A DNA stretch of 5,931 nucleotides, from NCBI GenBank assembly GCA_002325785.1, contig DCSU01000077.1, forward strand, positions 28,970 to 34,900. The letters run 5' to 3'. This DNA is from Bacteroidales bacterium UBA1458. Lineage in GTDB: Bacteria; Bacteroidota; Bacteroidia; Bacteroidales; VadinHA17. Positions 1 to 5,502 of the stretch are shown one piece after another (position 1 is the stretch's first letter; each line of letters begins with the position of its first letter). Both the position numbers and the translations under genes were made by a program. The notes beneath the pieces were generated by a model. That model saw nothing but the letters and a program-made list of their open reading frames with translations. It made no database searches and was not told the DNA's origin.

Positions 1-1550
1 CCTTTCCGGTCCTGGGTAATGACATAGACCAGTGCGCTGAAGGCCTGGCCCGATGAGAATGTGCCGTTTTCACGGAGGTATCCCACCATGTTATGCTGAG
101 GGTCGAAGAGGTATACGCGGCCATCGCGGGTTGCTGCCCAGAGATACCGGTTATTGTCCTCGAAAACAGCCCTCACCTCATTCTCCGAGTGAGATGCGGG
201 AACCGGCTTCGGGCTGATTACCCTGAACTGATTCGGGAAGAAGGAGACCTTCTCAATACCCCTGGTAATGGTGCACATCCAGAGGTTGCCCTGGTTGTCG
301 GAGAGGGCTGAGTGGATCAGGTTGGGGAACCGTCTGTCATCGCTGCCGGGCTCGTTAAAGAAGTACTCGAGCCTGCGGTCAATGCGGTTATACCTGGAGA
401 AGCCGCCGCCCCTGGGGTATATCCAGAGGATGTCATTTATATCCTCAAAGATGACGAAGCTGGGAAGGAGTACATTGGGATTGGTCTTGTCAACATTCAT
501 CCTGTAGTGCTTCACAGACCCGCTGAAAGGGTCGAAGTGGGTGACTCCGTCAGCCAAAGATTCAATCCAGGCCTCACCATACCTGTCAACGTAGACTGAC
601 ACCATGCTGTTTGTGGGAAGAACCGGGTACCTGAACCTGTCATAGGGCTTTTTCTCTCCGGTGACCGGTGTGTATACAAAAAAACCGTCACCCGATGTAA
701 GTATAATGAGTTCACGCTGGTTCAGGGGCTTGATGCTGATTATGTCAGAGGTGACACCAAACTTAATCTCTTCGTATATGTCAGCATCACTGTCTGTTAC
801 CACTATAGTTCCGTCGCCGGTGCCGAACCACATCCTGTCTCCCAGCTCGTGGAGACAGAAGAAAGTCCTGTTTCCTGCCGCAGGGTAGCGGCTGTGCAGG
901 ACCTGCTCGGGTGTCTCCATCTCCCCGTTGATTCTGAAGAGGCCGTTATCCGACAGAATCCATACATTGCCGTGACTGTCTTTACTTATGAGGTTTACTG
1001 CAGGGGTGGATGAGGATCCGTTCCTGCACACAAATCTGTCGAGTTTATATTCTGATGAAGCTGCCGATGAGGCTACTCTGATGCAGGTTCCGGCCTCAGT
1101 GGAGAGCCAGGTCTCACCGCCGCTGAAGCAGTATATCTGGGTTACCGGTGAATAGTTCTCGGGGCCGTTGGCGCTTATCTCATTGAAGTTAATGAACTCC
1201 TCGGTCCGGGGGTTCATCCGGTAGACCTCGCCGTCGTTATTCATTATCCAGAGGTGGCCAAGGTCATCCTCGGTGATACGGTCAACCCTGTTGTTCGTAA
1301 GGCCATAACCGGAGTTGAAGCCCGACTTATATACCTTGAAGTTGTAGCCATCGAACCGGTTGAGGCCGTCAAAGGTGCCGAACCACATCAGTCCTTCCCG
1401 GTCCTGGTGCATGGTGAGGGCCACGCCCTCCGACAGGCCATCCTCAACCGAGTAATGGGTGAATGCGCACTTGGGTTGGGAGTGACCCGCAGGGGAGGTC
1501 ACTGCAAGTAATACAATAACCAGGGCCGCTATACTGGCGGAGAGGCGCAT
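1..1550 (-). CDS. Hybrid two-component system sensor (HTCS-type), N-terminal beta-propeller part; 3' end outside the window
   Basis: The frame is open from an ATG at 1550 to the window edge, giving 516 residues plus two bases. Residues 1-24 form a signal peptide: a short basic start (MRLS), a hydrophobic core, then an AGHS-Q cleavage-like site. After it comes SVEDGLSEG, the opening typical of this family. Propeller repeats with a [D/E]-x(3)-G-x-[L/I]-W-[I/F] core (Reg_prop type) follow near residues 44-66, 89-112, 188-206, 231-250, 318-340, 366-388, 412-434 and 459-482, for example REGLMWFGTFDGLNRFDG and NQGNLWMCTITRGI. In Bacteroidota such repeats form the periplasmic ligand-binding part of one-protein two-component regulators, followed by a Y_Y_Y domain, membrane helix, histidine kinase, receiver and AraC-type DNA-binding domain. 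None of those is in the window, so a simpler sensor kinase or another propeller protein cannot be excluded. The gene starts 6 bp after the DUF4861 stop with no clear Shine-Dalgarno. It probably senses a uronate oligosaccharide, inferred from its neighbours. Confidence 0.85.
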   Translation of the reverse strand, partial: MRLSASIAALVIVLLAVTSPAGHSQPKCAFTHYSVEDGLSEGVALTMHQDREGLMWFGTFDGLNRFDGYNFKVYKSGFNSGYGLTNNRVDRITEDDLGHLWIMNNDGEVYRMNPRTEEFINFNEISANGPENYSPVTQIYCFSGGETWLSTEAGTCIRVASSAASSEYKLDRFVCRNGSSSTPAVNLISKDSHGNVWILSDNGLFRINGEMETPEQVLHSRYPAAGNRTFFCLHELGDRMWFGTGDGTIVVTDSDADIYEEIKFGVTSDIISIKPLNQRELIILTSGDGFFVYTPVTGEKKPYDRFRYPVLPTNSMVSVYVDRYGEAWIESLADGVTHFDPFSGSVKHYRMNVDKTNPNVLLPSFVIFEDINDILWIYPRGGGFSRYNRIDRRLEYFFNEPGSDDRRFPNLIHSALSDNQGNLWMCTITRGIEKVSFFPNQFRVISPKPVPASHSENEVRAVFEDNNRYLWAATRDGRVYLFDPQHNMVGYLRENGTFSSGQAFSALVYVITQDRK

Positions 1551-1556
1551 AGTGAT

Positions 1557-2684
1557 CTATTCGATTGTCATCATCAGAGGTGAACTGATTCTTTGTGAGA
1601 ACCTGCTGATATAGTCTGTCCAGGCGTTGTCGGATTCAAAGCCCCACTTGCTCCATCCGGCGCCGGTATAGTAAACCAGCGGAGTTCCCGGGTTATACCT
1701 GGTCACGATCAGGAGATGGTCTTTGCTCTCTGTCACCTCTACTGCAGGAGTTGTCAGTACGCTTCCGACATAAGTTATGCCTCCCTCACCGCCGTCAAGG
1801 CGATAGGCTACGGCGTTTGCCTCAGGAGGGAAAAGGAGTGATGAGCCTTCTTCTCTCCGGACTATGCCGGCGGCTACTGTAAACTCACTGTCAATCCCTC
1901 TATATTCCTCAGTGATCATGGTGAGCTGGCTGCCGGCATCAAGAGAAATAGTCCTCGTCTCTGTGACCATCATATCACGTACCATGAAGGGTGGGTAGGT
2001 GAGCCTGAAGGAGGTGCGCAGCGGACCGTTATCAAGAGTCTGCCATGTTTCAAAATTGATTGCCAGCCAGAGGGAATCATCAATGAACGGGGCCATGGCA
2101 CCTGCGCCGAGAGTGCGTCCCACCTTGTAACTGTCACATCCTTCCCCGTTATCTTCGTGATAACTGTTTTTCCCTGCGAGATATTCGGAGTACCATTTGT
2201 CAATCACCATCTTGTCAGTTCTCTTTACCCACACATCGAGCCCATTGCTTGGGCCGTCCTTGGCTATCAGTGCCGGACCATAAATCCGGAAGGCAATGCG
2301 GTCATTCTCCCATGTGTAGTCATCCATTCTCTCGGGTACAAACCGGCCGTAGGCTTTGGCCTCATAATCTGCCGGTGTTCCTTTGCCGATATAATATTCG
2401 GAGCTTTCATTGGCCTTAACTTCAGCCATGAAGAGCAGCGACTGAGGGTCAGTCTGACCGTTATATATAAGCTGTGAGATTACCTCCGTACCCTCGCTGT
2501 CTGTAACTACCAGTTGGGAAAGGACGCATTCAGGTATATTTCCCGTCAGTACAGGTACGGGTATCTCAACTGCCTCTGAGGGGCGGTCAAAGGGCAGTTT
2601 GTTTTCAAGGGTGATCCTGATGCGGTCGTCGGTGCAGCCTGCAAATACCAGGATTGATATCAGAAAGAGGAGTATTTGTTTCAT
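1557..2684 (-). CDS. DUF4861-family lipoprotein, probably uronate-polysaccharide associated
   Basis: A 375-residue lipoprotein. The N-terminus has a lysine, a hydrophobic stretch and a lipobox LVFAGC with the lipidated cysteine at position 17. It is followed by T-D-D; acidic residues just after the cysteine resemble the surface-export signal of Bacteroidota lipoproteins, so display on the outer face is possible. The body matches, from memory, the DUF4861 family seen in Bacteroidota polysaccharide loci. Landmarks are DDYTWENDRIAFRIYGPAL (121-139), GLDVWVKR (148-155), IDKWY (161-165), YHEDNGEGCDSYKVG (175-189) and NGPLRTSFRLTY (219-230). The conserved W, D, H, E and Y residues suggest a carbohydrate-active or carbohydrate-binding beta-rich fold, but no activity can be assigned from sequence. 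It starts 15 bp after the dehydrogenase stop and ends 6 bp before the sensor gene, so it sits inside the kdu operon. Family confidence is moderate; lipoprotein status and operon membership are clear. Confidence 0.8.
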   Translation of the reverse strand: MKQILLFLISILVFAGCTDDRIRITLENKLPFDRPSEAVEIPVPVLTGNIPECVLSQLVVTDSEGTEVISQLIYNGQTDPQSLLFMAEVKANESSEYYIGKGTPADYEAKAYGRFVPERMDDYTWENDRIAFRIYGPALIAKDGPSNGLDVWVKRTDKMVIDKWYSEYLAGKNSYHEDNGEGCDSYKVGRTLGAGAMAPFIDDSLWLAINFETWQTLDNGPLRTSFRLTYPPFMVRDMMVTETRTISLDAGSQLTMITEEYRGIDSEFTVAAGIVRREEGSSLLFPPEANAVAYRLDGGEGGITYVGSVLTTPAVEVTESKDHLLIVTRYNPGTPLVYYTGAGWSKWGFESDNAWTDYISRFSQRISSPLMMTIE

Positions 2685-2699
2685 GTTACAAGGTATTTT

Positions 2700-3485
2700 T
2701 CATTTAGGTTGTTTTCCTATATAGGCCAGGATGCCGCCATCTACGTATAGTATGTGCCCGTTGACAAAATCAGAGGCTCCTGATGCGAGGAACACCACGG
2801 GACCCTGGAGGTCCTCCGGTGTGCCCCATCTGGCTGCAGGTGTCCGGCCGATAATGAATGAGTTGAAGGGGTGTCCTTCGGCGCGCAGGGGAGCCGTCTG
2901 AGGGGTGGCTATATATCCGGGTCCGATGCCGTTGACCTGGATATTGAACTCAGCCCACTCGCAAGCCAGGTTGCGGGTCAGCATCTTGAGGCCGCCCTTG
3001 GCTGAGGCATAGGCTGAGACGGTCTCACGTCCCAGCTCGCTCATCATGGAACAGATATTAATGATCTTTCCGCCTCCTTTTTTTATCATGGCCGGCGCGA
3101 CGGCCTTTGACATGATGAAGGGGCCGGTAAGGTCTATGTCTATGACTTCGCGGAAATCTGCGACATCCATTTCAATGGCGGGCACCCTCTTGATGATTCC
3201 GGCGTTATTGACCAGGATGTCAATCACCCCGACTTCTGAGGTTATCCGGGCAATGTTTTCCTTCACGGCTATCTCATCGGTGACATCGAAGAGATAGCCT
3301 CTGGCGTCAATGCCGTCACGTTTGTATTCCTCAATGGCGGCCGTCACTCTTTCCGGGTTACGGTCATTGAAGACTATGGTGGCCCCGGCGCCAGCGAGTG
3401 CTCTGGCCATTGCCATGCCAATCCCGTATGATGCTCCGGTGACCAGTGCCACCTTTCCGTCGAGCCTGAATGTATCACTGCTCAT
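2700..3485 (-). CDS. kduD: SDR oxidoreductase, KduD / gluconate 5-dehydrogenase type (2-dehydro-3-deoxy-D-gluconate 5-dehydrogenase)
   Basis: A complete classical short-chain dehydrogenase/reductase of 261 residues. It shows the NAD(P)-binding TGASYGIG (16-23), NNAG (93-96), catalytic S146, Y159-x3-K163 (YASAK), IGPGYIATP (187-195) and the C-terminal VNGHILYVDGG (241-251). D66-V in LFDVTD is the usual adenine-contact position. The ending GGILAYIGKQPK resembles Bacteroidota proteins usually labelled gluconate 5-dehydrogenase. Placed 31 bp after kduI, its likely role is the KduD step: NAD(P)H-dependent reduction of 2,5-diketo-3-deoxygluconate to 2-keto-3-deoxygluconate in the cytoplasm. The fourth residue of the usual SDR N-S-Y-K tetrad appears to be Asp118 (IDIDLTG) instead of Asn. 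I recall the same in related Bacteroidota proteins, so this is probably a subfamily trait. The start is ATG at 3485, with only a distant AAGGA upstream. SDR identity is certain; the KduD substrate is inferred from context. Confidence 0.9.
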   Translation of the reverse strand: MSSDTFRLDGKVALVTGASYGIGMAMARALAGAGATIVFNDRNPERVTAAIEEYKRDGIDARGYLFDVTDEIAVKENIARITSEVGVIDILVNNAGIIKRVPAIEMDVADFREVIDIDLTGPFIMSKAVAPAMIKKGGGKIINICSMMSELGRETVSAYASAKGGLKMLTRNLACEWAEFNIQVNGIGPGYIATPQTAPLRAEGHPFNSFIIGRTPAARWGTPEDLQGPVVFLASGASDFVNGHILYVDGGILAYIGKQPK

Positions 3486-3516
3486 GATTGTATGTTAAGT
3501 CCTTGATTACTGATTC

Positions 3517-4359
3517 TTACCTCAGGTCGGTCTGTTTCAGGAAGTCCTGGTCGCCATAATCGAGGTTTTCTCCACCCATACCCCAGATGAATGTATAGCT
3601 GGCGGTAGCGGTGGCGGCATGAATTGACCACTGGGGTGATATGACCGCCTCATTGTTCTTCATCCAGATATGTCGTGTCTCGGCGGGCTCGCCCATAAAG
3701 TGGCAGACAACGCTTTCATCGGGCACTTCGAAGTAAAAATAGACCTCCATCCGTCTGCCGTGGGTATGAGGAGGCATGGTGTTCCAGACACTTCCTGGTT
3801 TCAGCTCGGTCATACCCATCTGCAGCTGGCAGCTTTCGATCACCTGGCTAACCAGTATCTTGTTGATAACCCTGTGGTTGGCTGCTTCTGCCGAACCCAT
3901 CTCCACGGTTATTCCATCTTCGATGGTGACTTTGCGGTCAGGGCAGTTCCGGTGGGCAGGGGTGGAGTTGAAGTAGAAGAGTGCAGGATGCTCTTTATCG
4001 ATGCTTTCAAAGAAAACTTCCCTGTCGCCGCTGCCAAGATACAACGCCTCCTTAAAGTCAAGGTCGAAGGTGCTATCGCCCGCCCTGACTCTTCCTTTGC
4101 CTCCTACATTGAAGATTCCCAGCTCGCGCCTGTGAAGGAAGTATGAGGCCTTGACCTCGTCAATAGGCTCCAGTTCCAGTGTTTCCCCGACGGGTTTGGC
4201 TCCGCCGGCAATCATTCGGTCGTAAAGGGTGTAGACCATTGTCACGGCGTTATCGCGGAACAGGGATCCGACGAGGTGTTCTCTACGGAGCCTGTCTGTA
4301 TCCCAGTGCTTCACATCATCAGGATGAGCTGCGTACCTGACTTCAATATTCGTTTTCAT
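3517..4359 (-). CDS. kduI: 5-dehydro-4-deoxy-D-glucuronate isomerase (4-deoxy-L-threo-5-hexosulose-uronate ketol-isomerase)
   Basis: KduI is a zinc-dependent cupin-fold isomerase (EC 5.3.1.17) that converts 4-deoxy-5-keto-uronate to 2,5-diketo-3-deoxygluconate in the cytoplasm, the step before KduD. The 280-residue product aligns along its length with E. coli KduI (278 residues): ASYFLHRRELGIFNVGG, CQLQMGMTELKPGSVWNTMP, HTHGRRMEVYFYF, ETRHIWM, AVISPQWSIH, YTFIWGMGGEN, and the terminal DLR. The zinc ligands expected from E. coli are all present: H198 and H200 (HTH), E205 and H247. I chose ATG at 4357-4359, giving MKTNIEVRYAAHPDD, which is the usual family N-terminus. It has GGAAG 3 nt upstream. 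An in-frame GTG at 4375-4377 would add six residues (MINRKN) and is less likely. This is the first gene of the catabolic operon and follows a 272-bp noncoding region. Confidence 0.96.
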   Translation of the reverse strand: MKTNIEVRYAAHPDDVKHWDTDRLRREHLVGSLFRDNAVTMVYTLYDRMIAGGAKPVGETLELEPIDEVKASYFLHRRELGIFNVGGKGRVRAGDSTFDLDFKEALYLGSGDREVFFESIDKEHPALFYFNSTPAHRNCPDRKVTIEDGITVEMGSAEAANHRVINKILVSQVIESCQLQMGMTELKPGSVWNTMPPHTHGRRMEVYFYFEVPDESVVCHFMGEPAETRHIWMKNNEAVISPQWSIHAATATASYTFIWGMGGENLDYGDQDFLKQTDLR

Positions 4360-4438
4360 ATTCTTCCGGTTAATCACTACAAAGTTGGCTTAAAAAAACC
4401 AAAAATTGTGGAAGAATCGGTCAGATAGGTGTATTAAT

Positions 4439-4489
<51 letters not shown>

Positions 4490-4490
4490 A

Positions 4491-4559
4491 AAAGTCTCAA
4501 AGTGGTAAGTCTTCAAGTCGAAAGTCTGCAAAGTCCGTAAAGTCGAAAGTCTTAAGGTC
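4491..4559 (+). repeat. Degenerate AAAGTC short-repeat array
   Basis: Nine copies of AAAGTC or one-mismatch variants start at 4491, 4499, 4506, 4514, 4521, 4530, 4539, 4546 and 4554, at irregular 7-9 bp steps. Five copies are exact (4491, 4521, 4530, 4539, 4546). The periodicity resembles a decayed 7-8 bp tandem repeat. It fills most of the loop between the inverted GGCAGTA arrays. No function can be stated from sequence. Confidence 0.8.
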
Positions 4560-4570
4560 TGGCGGTTATT

Positions 4571-4586
4571 CAGTCTGACAGTCTGA
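4571..4586 (+). repeat. Direct doublet of CAGTCTGA
   Basis: Two perfect adjacent copies of CAGTCTGA (4571-4578 and 4579-4586) lie just inside the right arm of the inverted heptamer structure, followed by the A/T-rich TTATTAATTATT. It could be a small tandem duplication; no regulator site is recognised. Confidence 0.7.
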
Positions 4587-4601
4587 TTATTAATTATTCA
4601 C

Positions 4602-4629
4602 TACTGCCTACTGCCAATTGCCTACTGCC
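4602..4629 (-). repeat. Inverted heptamer array, four units complementary to 4441-4489
   Basis: Read on the plus strand the units are TACTGCC, TACTGCC, AATTGCC, TACTGCC; on the minus strand they are GGCAGTA, GGCAATT, GGCAGTA, GGCAGTA. They can pair with the seven-unit array at 4441-4489 to give a stem of about 28 bp with a loop of over 110 bases. The array begins 2 nt past the stop codon of the zinc-ribbon gene, so an RNA stem here would sit at the 3' end of the hydrogenase transcript. Confidence 0.93.
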
Positions 4630-4631
4630 TC

Positions 4632-5045
4632 TCAAAGATACTTCCGGTCTTCGTGCGGGATGTCAAAATATTTATCGTAGAGTTTTGCGTCGGGACCAGT
4701 CTTCTCGACGCCTGTCTCACTGATCTTATAGGTACAGTTCTCGCCTACAATACCTGAGAAATAGATGTCAAACTCCTTGCCGTTCTCATCTATCATGATA
4801 ATCCTTACCAGGTGAGGATACTTCATGCTGTTCAGCTGTGAGTGACAGATAGGGCAGTTGATCAGGTACTCTGAACCTTTCTCCATTTCGAACGACGGGT
4901 GGGTCGTTTTTGTGTAGTTTCCGAGCTCCGGGTTCAGCAGGACCAACCCTCTGTTTGTACTGTTTATCTTTGTGGCAGATAGCACAATAGAGGTCTTGAC
5001 GTTAAGACGTCCCCTGCACGCCTTGCATAAATATTCAACGGCCAT
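4632..5045 (-). CDS. Uncharacterised zinc-ribbon-like protein, last gene of the hydrogenase operon
   Basis: A 137-residue soluble protein with no signal peptide or membrane segment. I do not recognise the family. It has two CxxC pairs, C7-K-A-C10 near the N-terminus and C64-P-I-C67, 53 residues apart, which could bind one zinc ion in a ribbon or knuckle arrangement; a lone C104 is also present. The C-terminal half (about 78-137) alternates hydrophobic and charged residues as in a small beta domain, and ends in a charged D/E/H/R/K tail. Its start overlaps the maturation protease gene by 11 nt and it has a strong Shine-Dalgarno (5051-5058). Its job is therefore probably tied to hydrogenase assembly or stability, for example as a metallochaperone, scaffold or regulator. 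That is inferred from position only. Coding status is well supported by the overlap, the SD and the paired cysteines. Confidence 0.85.
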   Translation of the reverse strand: MAVEYLCKACRGRLNVKTSIVLSATKINSTNRGLVLLNPELGNYTKTTHPSFEMEKGSEYLINCPICHSQLNSMKYPHLVRIIMIDENGKEFDIYFSGIVGENCTYKISETGVEKTGPDAKLYDKYFDIPHEDRKYL

Positions 5046-5502
5046 TTTTTACCTCCTTTTTATTTATGAGTTTAACTATTTTGTTACAAGCTTCAAGTAC
5101 AATATACGATAAATTTTCTCCGAATGCAATAGTCTCGGGTTGAATTGCGAGGATCAGCACCTCATTTCTGAAGAATTCAGAGAGTTTTTTCAGGGAGATG
5201 TTGTGGGTATTGAAAGTCAGGTCACTGACCTGGTCTACCGGTATCAGATCGAAGCTTCCTGGCGGCTTTTTCATGTCAACGCAATCGATCACGACAAGAG
5301 AATCATGATCTGTGGAGTTGATCTTTCCGATATAGTTTTCGATGCTTACCTCAGGTGTGATGACCTTAATGTTGGCTGTCTCACTTATCCGGGTGCTTAT
5401 GTATACTCCCGCTCCGTCATCCTGTCTCAGGAGGTTACCGATACCGACAAAGAGAATTTTACGGTCGGTGTGCGAAAGAAGGGCTGTAAGTTTTTCAGAC
5501 AC
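5035..5502 (-). CDS. [NiFe]-hydrogenase maturation endopeptidase (HycI/HybD family)
   Basis: A 155-residue cytoplasmic protease of the family that removes the C-terminal extension of the hydrogenase large subunit after Ni insertion. It shows the family signature FVGIGNLLRQDDGAGV (18-33), VVIDCVDM (70-77), NTHNISLKKL (98-107) and LAIQPE (118-123). By analogy with HybD (E16, D62, H93), the nickel-sensing residues are D29, D73 and H100, all present. Length is normal for the family. The start is GTG at 5500-5502; no ATG or TTG lies between it and the conserved region, and a stop lies shortly upstream in frame. It overlaps the upstream ferredoxin gene by 8 nt and the downstream zinc-ribbon gene by 11 nt, implying translational coupling. 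The IQPE motif and the neighbouring HyfH-like gene favour a group 4 hydrogenase target, not an uptake enzyme. Confidence 0.93.
   Translation of the reverse strand: MSEKLTALLSHTDRKILFVGIGNLLRQDDGAGVYISTRISETANIKVITPEVSIENYIGKINSTDHDSLVVIDCVDMKKPPGSFDLIPVDQVSDLTFNTHNISLKKLSEFFRNEVLILAIQPETIAFGENLSYIVLEACNKIVKLINKKEVKNGR
5051..5058 (-). promoter_or_regulatory. Strong Shine-Dalgarno for the zinc-ribbon gene
   Basis: On the minus strand the sequence AAGGAGGT precedes the ATG at 5045 with a 5-nt A-only spacer. It is close to the full anti-SD complement, unlike the other genes in this window. It lies inside the end of the protease coding region and fixes the start of the downstream gene. Confidence 0.85.

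Noticed and set aside
93..715. Several open frames of 67-95 codons on both strands across the sensor gene region
   Set aside because: They lie wholly inside the long minus-strand frame 1550-1, which has a signal peptide and regular propeller repeats; the short frames show no motif and are out-of-frame shadows.
3670..4146. A 158-codon plus-strand frame opposite kduI
   Set aside because: It is fully antisense to a gene with clear family identity and intact zinc ligands, and its predicted product has no recognisable features.
4375..4377. GTG start for kduI six codons upstream
   Set aside because: The internal ATG at 4359 has GGAAG upstream and gives the usual family N-terminus and length.
4380..4387. 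Possible Bacteroidota -7 element CAACTTTG upstream of kduI (minus strand)
   Set aside because: It fits TAnnTTTG except for the first T, but the only TTTG upstream (4400-4403) leaves about 12 nt where about 19-21 is expected, so the pair is not convincing.
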